33,911 nt of DNA from the NCBI RefSeq assembly GCF_008831285.2, contig NW_022205230.1, positions 1-33,911 of the forward strand, written 5' to 3'. Below are positions 1 through 9,568 of the stretch, one piece after another. Position numbers and translations under genes: made by a program. The notes under the pieces were generated by a model, which saw only the letters and a list, made by a program, of their open reading frames with translations, was not told the DNA's origin and made no database searches. This DNA is from Nymphaea colorata. Taxonomy: Eukaryota > Streptophyta > Magnoliopsida > Nymphaeales > Nymphaeaceae. The stretch's first letter is position 1, and each line of letters opens with the position of its first letter.

Positions 1-584
1 CACCATTGTCAAACAGAGCATCTCGGAGGCTAGGACCCCTTCTACTTCGGAATTTGCTCTATAGGAATATCTGAAAAAGCAAAGTTGGTCGCTGGTGCAA
101 CGATGGTCGTGCAATTCCGTGCAAAAGCTAGTGAGCATCTCCTGTTCTTGTAGTGGACGACTGAAGTGGATCAAACATTGGTTGTTTGACATGGCAGTTG
201 CCACAATGGCAGCATGTTGTCCACATGAGGTTACTACCAGCGTCTATAATGGCCCAGTACAGGCTGGATGGGTACCTAGCATGAGTTTCACGAGAAACTC
301 ACCGGGACCAGCCATCACAGGGCTGGAGATCACACTGGTGGTATTGGAAAACCGTGAAGCAATGCTGCGGGAGCGCAACATGGAGGGCGGAGCCTCCTGC
401 TCAGCTCGTTGAGCTAGAGTGGATGAAGGGTCATAGAGAGGTGATGGGGATGAGTCTCGATGAAAGAGGTCTAAAGAGAAGCAGAGAGGTTTGGAAGCGA
501 AGATTGTGGTAGGGTTAGGCAGTATTGCAAGTAGGAGCAGCAGCAGGAGGAGGCTGATGCTAAGGGGGAGAAGAAGGTTGCCAT
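1..584 (-). pseudogene. Aspartic protease pseudogene, copy 0 (5' part, cut by window edge)
   Basis: This is a relic of a plant A1 pepsin-like aspartic protease of the nepenthesin/CDR1-like group, normally a secreted or vacuolar endopeptidase. Reading the minus strand, it has an ATG at 584-582, a leucine-rich signal-peptide-like stretch, then DLFHRDSSPSPLYDPSST, which is the propeptide signature of this group. Next come GEFLVKLMLGT and the first active-site region IIDAGSNLMWT (Asp codon at 242-244), followed by the Cys-rich PMFDPLQSST segment. The catalytic Asp is kept, but the usual DTGS is DAGS. The parts lie in different frames: one shift lies between the ATG and the propeptide, another near 246-262, and a TAG stop follows at 128-130. 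Past that stop, YSYRANSEVEGVLASEM continues the family pattern in another frame to the window edge. It is dead as written, unless the shifts are assembly errors. The second half lies outside the window. Confidence 0.8.
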
Positions 585-625
585 GGTGAGGACTAAAAGG
601 TTGCTGTACTAAGGATAAATGTGTT

Positions 626-639
626 GATATTTATAACGG
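626..639 (-). promoter_or_regulatory. TATA-box-like site of AP copy 0
   Basis: On the minus strand this reads ATAAATA in the context CCGTTATAAATATC, about 40 bases upstream of the ATG at 584. The same motif sits at the same place in front of the AP copies of units A and B, so it is probably the original core promoter of the gene. Confidence 0.4.
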
Positions 640-1875
640 AAGTCATAGTTATGGTGGCCGCTTATGAAGGGAAGCATTTGGATTTGAAAATTCTGCAAAA
701 AAAAAAAAAGACATGTGGCTGAACTGAGTTACATATTCCTTTGTGTAACTAGTAACCATCACAATGGAGAAAAGTGGTAGTAGCATCTTCCAATTGTTAA
801 GCTTAGGTATAACAATGACAAACATTTGAAGACTTTCAAACACAAAAGGAAGGCAGAAGACACTTATTACTTAAGTGACCGCAATAACTGTTGAATACGT
901 TGGAAGAAGAGATTGTCCTAATGGTGTTTGAAAATTTTTTTTAGGCATCAGGGGTGGAGCCAAGGGAGGCTCGCATGGCCCTGGCCCCACCTCAATTTTT
1001 TTAAAAAAAATTATATGTAAATTTTAGTAAATTTCACTTGTCCTATATAAAAATTTTGAAAAATGAGATTTTGACCTTAGTCAAAATTTAGAAACATTAA
1101 TTCGGCCCTTCTCATGAATTTTTTTGGGGTCTGTCCCTGTAACACATGGTAGTCCCTGCTCCAAAACCTGTCCATTGACCTCCTTAATCCGTGAACCTTG
1201 AAGTGTTTGGAAAATCTTTCTCCCACACGATCCCCCTCTATACATATATATATATATATATATACAAATGTCTTTCCACCCCACGATATTATGGGCTCTC
1301 ATCTGGTGATAGTTCATGGGGCAGAGGCTCATGCAGTGAGGGTTTGCAGGTATGCTATGTCCATTTTGGCCATATCATATACCTCTTTTATATTTTTATA
1401 TATATAGCATAAAATTAAATGGTGACTCTGTTTATTCAATGTTACTCTACTTGTTCATAAGGACTATTTGATTCATTATAATGAATGGACGAGAGAAAAC
1501 TAAAGAAAAAAAAGTAAATGGGTATTTTTGTCATCTAGTATTAGTTTATACCTTTTTTTTTCATCTTTCTCTCAACCGTTAAGTGGGTGAATGTGTATAT
1601 GGCCAGAATATATATATATATATATGAATATTAGCAGTAATTGGCTGGCGTTACATGGCTACTAACAATATTTTATGTTATCAAAGTCTTGCATTGAGTG
1701 ATGTGTATCCACTCTCAAGACTCTAAAAGGTTTCATGTTTGAGTTGAAGTTGGACTTGCATTTCGTTCTTAAATCAAAATTCCAAACCATCAAACGCCCT
1801 CTAAAAGAGCGGTCGACCGTTTGTTTGTTCGTGGCCATTCTCTCGGGCCAGGCTATCAAAAATAGCGTGTAGTCA
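640..1875. other. Non-coding AT-rich stretch with a TE-like terminus
   Basis: No coding signal was seen. The stretch from about 949 (GGGTGGAGCCAAGGGAGG, then a GGCCCTGGCCCC block and a long A/T run) looks like the end of a common plant transposon family with GGCGGAGCC-type termini. TA microsatellites lie at about 1245-1264 and 1609-1625. The short ORFs here are produced by the microsatellites and are not genes. Confidence 0.4.
1245..1264. repeat. TA microsatellite
   Basis: About ten TA units in a row. A similar short tract is at 1609-1625. Confidence 0.9.
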
Positions 1876-2870
1876 TCTCCTTCTCGGGCCCAACGATGCC
1901 TGTGAGTGGGGCCAAATATCCATCAACTAGTATAGTGCTTCCAGTCCAGTTGCAGTATAGAAATGTAGCACCAACATCACTCGCGCTCCGTTAGACTTAC
2001 GCTAAGCATCCCCCTTTCCATCTACCTACTTAGGGGTTGTTATTATTTTGAAAATTTTATGAGTGTCCCTGCTGTTAAATGACTCTTTAACAATATTGGA
2101 GCCACATTGTGGATATTGTAAGCAATTTCCCTTACCAGTCATTGATACTAGTTTTTAAAACTTTTTATATACCTTAAAGTTGAAAATTAAACTAATATTG
2201 CACCTTGGCCAAAAATTTTTGGATTTGCCACTACCACTTTAGGGTTCTATTTTTCTTCAGCTTGTTCTCTCGCTGAAAACCATTTTGGTGATTTTCTTCA
2301 GGATTGCATGCAACTTTTTGTGTTTCTGCACCCTTCTCCAAAATCCAAGCAATGCTAAGTAATAACGTTTGAATATTCTTGTGTTCAAGAATTCCAATCA
2401 CAAATTCATCAAGAACAGAGACATCTTAACGTATCCCTTAGGTAACCACAGTAAGCGTTGAACATGCTGTAGGAGGGAAAGTATTGAAGCTAAGTGTGGG
2501 CTGCTGTGCACCATTGCCTATACCAGTCAGTCAAAAATATATTGTGATGATGCTGGACCCAGCTTCTGTCACATGATAGTGCCCACGTTTAATGTGACTC
2601 ACGTGCCCTCCAGCCAAACAGGCTTGGCTCCGCCACTAAAAACGGGTTTAGATCACAAGTTGGCGGGTTAGCATGAGCTTATTCGTGTCATGAGCAATCA
2701 ATTTTTGATGGGATATTCATATGATCCATCTATTCTAGAAGGTTGACTGGAAAATAGATGAATGTCATCATACTTTAAACATGTTTAACGATTAAAATGG
2801 GTGATTAACAATGGATTGGCGAGATCATTTCTGAATATTCAAGGGATTCAAATAAAAGTTGGCCTATTTT
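1876..2870 (+). repeat. Diverged third copy of unit spacer (copy 0)
   Basis: Two blocks match the duplicated units in the same order. About 1885-1970 matches 6580-6660 (for example CCATCAACT followed by GGCATAGCGCTTCCA or a close variant). About 2484-2863 matches about 6980-7325 (GTGCACCAT, ATATATTGTGAT, the CATATGATCC region, ATTCAAATAAAAGT). The DNA between the blocks differs from unit A, and the second block holds an extra stretch near 2745-2815. Homology is lost at about 2865. Divergence is clearly greater than between units A and B, so this copy is older. Confidence 0.65.
2484..2638. mobile_element. MITE-like element, copy 0
   Basis: The right end reads CTTGGCTCCGCCACTA. Its reverse complement, TAGTGGCGGAGCCAAG, matches the left end of the same element in unit A (GTAGCGGAGCTAAG at 6976). 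The left end here is eroded to GAAGCTAAG. Termini of this kind suggest a non-autonomous hAT-like DNA transposon. No target-site duplication could be made out. Confidence 0.45.
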
Positions 2871-3100
2871 TTTCTCTTTGAACTGGCCTTTGTGTCCAAT
2901 TAAGACGAACCTCTACGGCTGGATGGTTATTTTCTTGTTTGGTGTTGATAAAAACCAATGCAAATGATGCATTTGGAATGATCAATTGCTGGACCATGGT
3001 TTTCAATGATGAAATAGAACTTTTATGGCAGTTTTTAGCAACACAAAATAACCATCCGAGCATAGAAACAGCTGTGATTTCAATACACACACACACACAC

Positions 3101-3131
<31 letters not shown>

Positions 3132-3575
3132 TTCCCTCTAGCATTGCTTTGTTTGATGCTTCAAGTATGCTTTCTATCTAGGAAGAGGTCTAACCTGACC
3201 GTACAAGTAACAGACATTATCTATGTCTACAGATGACCTTTGCACAATTATTTTCGATGCTGAAACAAGTACATTTTTTTTAGGATTGACCATCATAGAA
3301 ACTGATTCTGTTGAATTTGAATGAACCTGCAATTGTGGGACACCTGATACAGATTAGGCTCTAGGGAAATGGAGGTAAGGCTAAGGTTTTGGCCATCTTG
3401 TTGAGCGGTAGTATGAAATACCCCTCTCGCTCACCCGATGCTAGGGAAGATCTCTATAGAGTGTTCTTATTTTTTTAATTGGTTCAGTCTTAACACAAAA
3501 AATAAGGTCGACTGAATGCTAGTCGGGTCTGGCTCATGGCGATCATTTACCGACAATTGATCCTCCACGGCCTTT
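2871..3575. other. Unrecognised AT-rich spacer left of unit A
   Basis: No gene or known element was recognised. It contains a compound CA/TA microsatellite at 3084-3132. It ends where unit A begins, at the shared ATGATTGCAGCTGGCCCC. Confidence 0.5.
3084..3132. repeat. Compound (CA)n-(TA)n microsatellite
   Basis: About nine CA units are followed by an ATATACATAT linker and a run of about 13 AT units. Both flanking ORFs run through the repeat and are spurious. Confidence 0.9.
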
Positions 3576-5619
3576 ATGATTGCAGCTGGCCCCTACACAT
3601 GGCTCCGGGTTTCGGACGTTGGGCGGCTTTGACTCGTTGTTGATGTTGAAAGAACAAGCCGACCATGGCAGGACGTGATGAAGCACAAAGTCAAGAAGGC
3701 GCCAACCTTGACTTACATATAAATGAGTGAAGCCATTAAGAGTAAGTTTTATCTGCAATATTTCATGCTTGCTGGTCTACATATCAGACCTATGGGCAGC
3801 CAGCAGCAATCCCACTTAACGGTTTTACTCAATTATCATCGGCATAGGGGTTAGGAGCCCAGACAGAAGATCAAATCTAGATAAAGGACACTAGGTATAA
3901 ATTTTTCAATTTTTAAAGAATGAGAAAATTTGTTCAAAAATATTAATATAAAAATAAAAACCTTTTAAAATTTATGTAATTACCAATACTTAACAATAGA
4001 AAGTTATGTGTCCATCAGAGGAGAGAAGAATATTTTGGTAATTTAATAAAAATATTCTCCTTAGTCTTTTTACTTTTTTATATTTTCAATTTTGTTTTTG
4101 TAATTTTTTTAATGTCAATTTAAGTTATTTTAATCATTAACCATATTGACGTACAAAAAAAATTATGCATCAGTGTAGCGACACTTAACCTATACCTGCC
4201 ACTACTCTTGCTAGCTGCTCTCAACAGGTGTAATGGGACTTATGGTCACCTTTTAAAGGTGGTACTGATTTTTATGAGTCACCTCCATCAGATGGGTAGA
4301 ACCCTTGTGGCCTCCTTCCCACAAAAAAACTACTTTAAAGAGGCCCACACACTAGTCCACATTTTTGAAAAATATGTTTGGTTTGCAAAAATTCATCATC
4401 CAAATGCTTTGGATGATGGCTAGAATGGAAAGGGAAAGGAGAAAAGTGAGGAAAGGATGGACAAAGAAAGAAAAAACATTTCGTTTCTAGGTCTTGCTTT
4501 TGTTTACAATTTCAAAAAGCGGACCAAAAAGGCATTGGATTTTCTTTACCATAGACCTTCCCTTAAAAGGAGAAGGAAGCCTGGAATAACAACATATCTA
4601 TTGAATCTGGACATGGTAGTACTCATTTTGGAAATATCTAGTGCCAAAGTCACTCAATGGGTAAGTCATGAATCCTTAACCTAAATCCATTTTACCAAAA
4701 GTTTCTACCATATCAATCTACCCTTCTGTACAACCCAATAATTTCAAAAATTTGAGCCATCTATGAGGCCATTGTATTTTTTTGTGTTTTTTCTTTGGGC
4801 TTAACAGGTTGGCACATTGTTTAATCCATGTTTCATTTCCTGTAAAACTACTTATTTCCTATAAAATTACTTGGGGGCGCCCATAAGCTCATCTCTATCT
4901 CCCACTCGCCAGTGTGGACTACTATTTAAAATAAGAATAAAACATGTAATACCTATCTCTTTCTCTATCCCTCTCTCTCTCTCTATCTCTATACATGCAA
5001 GAGAACTCAAATGGCATGGAGCTGTTTCTTTATTTCTTTCTTCCACCATATTTTCACTTTTGGTGGTAGACAAGTCAAAAAAGAGAGGAACCACCCTGTT
5101 GAATAGGCACCATTAGTTTACATGATATGACAGTTCTATCATCATTGATATTTCAGTTCCAGACTTGGTGGCAGAGACGCAGACGTGGCGCCACGGTGGA
5201 ATAAAAAGGCTCGAATCAAAATATTTATGTGAAGTTGGATGATTCTGTTCCCATGGCAATATGGTGGCTATGGAAGAACATGAATTATGAATACCATGAC
5301 AACAAGAAAAATCGAAATCTGTTACATCAGATGCAATTGACCGTCTTTTTATTATGATTCAACAAGTGCTAAATATGACTCTTCAAGAAGAAGAACGAGT
5401 TTCCACAACCTTTGGTCCTTTTTTATGTAGGAAGTCTCTCACATATATCATCCACTTCAACACAGATCAGCATCACCCAAAAAGCATATAGAAGACTGAT
5501 ATGCTAATGAAACCACATCTGAAAGATGCCTTGGTTTGATCGACCAACTTCCCTTTTCCTATTTTAATGCTATTCACAGTACCTACACCACGGTCCTTAT
5601 AAAAGAGATAGCAATGTCA

Positions 5620-5627
<8 letters not shown>

Positions 5628-5680
<53 letters not shown>
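5628..5680. repeat. TA microsatellite, long allele in unit A
   Basis: About 26 TA units followed by ACACACGCAC. The corresponding tract in unit B (21503-21522) has only about nine units, so the two copies have changed length since the duplication. Confidence 0.92.
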
Positions 5681-5686
<6 letters not shown>

Positions 5687-6061
5687 GCACTACTTCGGTC
5701 ACAAACAAAAACCAACAGACCTCTTATATTTGTGTTAAAAAGTGTTTTGAACAAAATGTGAATCTCCTAATTTGTTCACTATAAACACTAATTTAATCTA
5801 AATAAAGTTCAAGTTCAAATTACTTCTATAAAAAGAAGTGTTCTTTTCTACTATTAAAATTTTAATGTTATAAGAGCCATTTTTAATTATTATGGTATAT
5901 TAATAAAATAAAAAAGAAATAACTTAATGTATGCAATATATTTGAAGATACTGCTAAATTATGAAAAAAAATTTAATAGGCCAGGCTTCCGTCCCTTACC
6001 TAAGTGGTATGTTTTTTATCATCTTATATGTATAAATATATACATTCACAAGCACACACAG

Positions 6062-6084
6062 GAGAGAGAGAGAGAGAGAGAGAG
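6062..6084. repeat. GA microsatellite
   Basis: About 11 GA units, also present in unit B at 21920-21940. Confidence 0.9.
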
Positions 6085-6975
6085 CTTGTATTAAATGAAA
6101 CTAAAGAGTAAAGAAAAAACAAAAGAAAATAGAGAACAAGCAGAATAGAAGAAGCGAGGAACCAATCCGACAACGAGAAAGCCTTCACGATAGCTAAAAA
6201 TCTCCCTTCAGAAGGTTTGCAATAAATGGTGGAAATTAAAACATGCATTAGGAAAGAAGACTTCATTGGGAATGATCCAAATCTTTCACCAGAAGATACA
6301 ATAACATATATTAATATCGAGTTACATGCACAAGGTTGAACACACAAATGTATACCGAAGGGGAAAAAAAAAGAAAGGGGTTGGGGTATTTTTGACTTTT
6401 TTTGTAAAGAAGTGTATATTTTGGGATTTTTTACTTTTTCATAAACCCTTCTTTTCCTTCTAAAAATTTATTTTTATTTTTTACTTATTATGTACAATTT
6501 TTTATACATAGGGGTGCAAACATAACCTGTTTCAAGTTTCAGTTTGAGTGAAAACTGAAATCCGGCTTCCCATAATGCCCATGCCCATGTGAGTAGAGCC
6601 AAATGTCCATCAACTGGCATAGCGCTTCCACCCTAGTTGCACTAGTATAGCACATTGATCTCAAATGATAACCTTGATTAGATTATCTTGCAATCGAGTT
6701 ATCATGTTCTAAGTGTAGCATATATAGTTTTCCCATACCTAACATATATGTTCAAGTATGATAATGTAATTGGTCTGGATGCCCATCCGGCAGTCACTGC
6801 TTGTGATATCAAGTAGGTAATTTTTTGCTGGGAAAGTGCTGAGTGAGCCCCTCGCTTTATTGAAATGTCAAATATGTAATTAAACAAATAATTTAATCCA
6901 CTGTCTATGTCACTAATTTCTAGACACCAGCTGACATTGTAACATTTTGTGAGGGGCTATGTTGTGAGAAGGGCC

Positions 6976-7154
6976 GTAGCGGAGCTAAGGGTGGGTTGGT
7001 GTGCACCATATTTACACATACCAGTTAGTCAAAAAATATATTGTGATAAAGCTAGACTCAGTTCCAGTCACATCATAGTGCCCACATGGGCACTATCAAA
7101 CTCAGGTCGGTGACTTAAGCGATGTTCAGTCAAAAAATTTGGGTACTGCCACTA
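6976..7154. mobile_element. MITE-like element, unit A
   Basis: It starts GTAGCGGAGCTAAGGGTGGG and ends TACTGCCACTA, giving imperfect inverted ends of the TAGTGGCGGAGC type. About 180 bp, no ORF. Inside is a hairpin with a 9-bp stem (ATAGTGCCC, loop ACAT, GGGCACTAT). The unit B copy is at 22828-23001. The family assignment (hAT-like) rests on the ends only. Confidence 0.45.
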
Positions 7155-8289
7155 AAGATGAGGTTGAGGTTACAAGTTGATGGGTTAGGGAAGATCATGG
7201 CAACTTTCCTGCTTCGTGGGCCATTACAGATCTTTTGATGGGATTTTCATATGATCCGATCAGGTCGACTAAAAACTGGATTGGCCGGGTCTTTCCTGAA
7301 TATTCAGGGCATTCAAATAAAAGTCAAGAAGAATGAGGAGAGAAGGGTGGTGGAGGAGGAGAAATTGAACTTTAGCCACCAGCATCGTCATGGGATGTCG
7401 CTTGTTGATTTCTTCAATCGATGCTGCTTGAGTTTTCGACACTGACGGTCAACGGCGAAGCTGCCAATTGGTAACATATTTATTACATGATTAAGAAAAA
7501 ACTTAGTACAATCAATTATCAGAAATTTCATTATTTTATCATCCAGCTAGTTCTGCCTCCAACCATGGTTATTGGTAGCCAGAGTAAGGAATGTTGGACT
7601 TAGGGGCATTAATTTAAAGAATCTCATACCTATAGGGTCACTGGTGCATATAAAGAAGCAAGTAGTTGAAAGCTTATGTAAAAATGAAAGTAAAGAAATT
7701 TGATAGGACCATTTTGGCAACTGCCTACACCAGCCCACGTATGACTCCACCAAAGGCTCTAGCCCCAATCTCAATTTTTTGTACTTCCAGGCATTTCATG
7801 GACCTGACAATCAAAATAGGGTTCGTATAAAATTTTAAAATAAAATTCGAATTCACACTGACAGATGCACATTTAAAATAAATAGCACATTAGGTAGATT
7901 ACTTGCTTGATGATTGAATGCAGTGCGGAACCTTCAACAATATATATTTATTTGGGTAATAGTGAAAATGATTCCATTCTATAGACCATTTGTTTCTAAT
8001 AAATGTTTATAACAATCGGAATCAGAACCGAAACCCAAAGTGAAACAACCTGCAGGCCGTCGGTAAGATAAATCAGTATACTATATTTAAAAAAACAAGT
8101 GAAAAATAGAAGATAAAAAATCTTAAAAGTATTTAAAGATAATTAAATAACAACACGGGGCAACAGCCACTGAATAAAACAGGTTTGCCAAACAATTCAA
8201 ATTGACTTAAATTAATCCAGCCCAACTTTCGTAAACACTGTTCTCAAATGCATGACATTTTAGTGGACCTCTTGCTTGTGGAGAAAACC

Positions 8290-8378
8290 CTTCTTTGTTA
8301 CGGGTGAGTGGGAGTGAACCTGCTGCCTCATGCATGAGGGGCAGAAGCTCTACTCATCCCCTTTACCCCAGGGTCTAC
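8290..8378 (-). mobile_element. tRNA-derived SINE head, unit A (tentative)
   Basis: On the minus strand, GGTAAAGGGGATGAGTAGAGC (8367-8347) resembles an RNA polymerase III A box, and GGTTCACTCCC (8320-8310) a B box, about 26 bases apart as in tRNA genes. The sequence does not fold into a full tRNA cloverleaf by eye, so a tRNA-related SINE is likelier than a gene. The 3' end was not located. The same boxes are kept in unit B. Confidence 0.4.
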
Positions 8379-8855
8379 AGAAACATCAAAATCAGGTGAA
8401 TTTACGGTCACTCCCTTTAGTTTAGGAGTAGCTCCACCCAACCTTTATGGTTCATGAGAATAATGCTTATGGTATTGGAACTGACTACCTGACTCTCACC
8501 AAACTCTTAACTTGACCAGTTATGCTACTCTTCTCGGAGTAACCTGATCTCTTTGTTTGACCTTATGAAAAAGAGTACATATAAGACTATTGAAGCTTAC
8601 AACTTTCTGGAGGTAAAGTCTTTTGTGTAACTTGCACTGAGACTTTTAAATTCTCTTAGATGGAACTTGTTAAGAATAATATACTGCTTTTTTATTAAAA
8701 TATATATAAAAGCACCATATTCTTATTTCAAGAAACGTAACTGCATTTCAATTAACAAAAAAATTAATCTTCTAATGAATTAAATGCTGAGCAGGTACTA
8801 TATGTTCCGAATTTTAACTACACATGCACTCGTTTAATATTCTTCAGTGATCCCA

Positions 8856-9000
8856 AAATCTGTTCCAAACATGTGTCAGCAACTTGAAAATATGTCGTTG
8901 TGTACTAAATCCATCCCATACATGTGTCGGGGACTCAAGAATATGTCGCTGTGTACTAAATCTGTTCCAAACATGTGTAAGGGACTCGAAAATATGTCGC
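8856..9000 (+). repeat. 51-bp minisatellite, 3 units (unit A)
   Basis: Three imperfect head-to-tail units start at 8856, 8907 and 8958 with AAATCTGTTCCAAACATGTG or a near variant and end with AATATGTCG. The period is a multiple of three, so an ORF runs through and would encode a 17-residue repeat, but no gene context supports translation. Unit B carries the same three units at 24257-24401. Confidence 0.88.
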
Positions 9001-9568
9001 TAGCCAGTACACTATGCAGGCAACAACAACCATCATTGTTGATGGAGGGTTAGCATTGTTAGTTGCAAAGTTAAAAGACATTGTGAAGTCAAGCGATTTA
9101 TATAACCGTCACAGAACACATTGTGTTATGGGACCGAAAATTCCATTGTCAAAGATACAATAAGGTGTAGGCACATTCCATGGCCATTATGCTAACTTAA
9201 AGCAACTAATGTCGCAACAAACACAACTAAGACACGATGGCCATTTTCATCGACAATCGTTTGGGCAACCGGACTTGTGTTGGTGTAGATTTGACCGTCG
9301 CGATTACTTATTAGCGACAGAATCGCCAGTATTAGGGACTGTCGAGTTAAAGCCATAGTTAATGTTCATACTCGTCCAGACATATCTAAGTTAAGCTTTA
9401 AACTTAAACGGGGGGAAAGCATCTTTAAAACAAGATACATATATTTATTCAACATGAAAAAATAACACCATCAACCACATGACAATCAGGACATAAAACA
9501 TAAGCAGCGTCCAATGCTGCCAATTATAGACTAGTACAGAGAACTGCGTAGATCATCACAAAAAACCT

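Larger units (their letters stand above)
3576..6570. other. Non-coding left arm of unit A
   Basis: About 3 kb without a recognisable gene. The parallel ORFs at 4208-4423 and 4457-4684 also exist in unit B, but nearly all differences between the copies change an amino acid, which argues against coding. The block 4016-4195 (A/T-rich, ending near TTATGCATCAGTGTAGCGACAC) belongs to a dispersed repeat that is also seen, diverged, at about 15860-16035. Confidence 0.5.
7155..9568. other. Non-coding middle arm of unit A
   Basis: No gene was recognised. The stretch 7349-7411 is also found at 23229-23290 and in part at 16441-16502. The part 7422-7856 is missing from unit B. Near 7690-7755 the minus strand reads GGTGGAGTCATACGTGGGCTGGTGTAG, resembling the left end of the MITE at 6976, so a further eroded copy is likely. 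A SINE-like head and a 51-bp repeat follow and are listed separately. Around 9290-9345, TTAGCGACAG and GGACTGTCG motifs resemble CACTA subterminal repeats, but no ends were found. Confidence 0.4.

Noticed and set aside
949-2638. One 1.7-kb transposon spanning from GGGTGGAGCCAAGG to CTTGGCTCCGCC
   Set aside because: The right end belongs to the smaller MITE, shared at the same place by units A and B, whose left end is near 2484. The pairing with 949 is probably between two members of one family.
4208-4684. Two ORFs (71 and 75 aa) that reappear at 20104-20577 in unit B
   Set aside because: The parallel ORFs come from the segmental duplication. In the 75-aa ORF nearly every difference between copies changes the residue, many drastically (Tyr/Cys, Arg/Trp, Leu/Pro, Trp/Cys), so there is no sign of selection on a protein.
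5536-5784. 82-aa ORF with an Ile-Tyr repeat
   Set aside because: It is read through the TA microsatellite, like the ORFs at 1191-1412, 2848-3181 and nearby, and has no other support.
6024-6347. Minus-strand ORF of 107 aa, kept in part at 21904-22203, thought at first to be the 3' end of a second LINE
   Set aside because: The T-rich end and the GA microsatellite recall a retrotransposon tail, but no LINE protein motif could be read and the ORF start lies inside the microsatellite.
8310-8367. A tRNA gene on the minus strand
   Set aside because: A- and B-box-like motifs are present, but no complete cloverleaf with matching acceptor arms could be drawn.
8856-9000. Regular repeats as a CRISPR array
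   Set aside because: The units are directly adjacent with no unique spacers, in a plant-type genome. It is a minisatellite.
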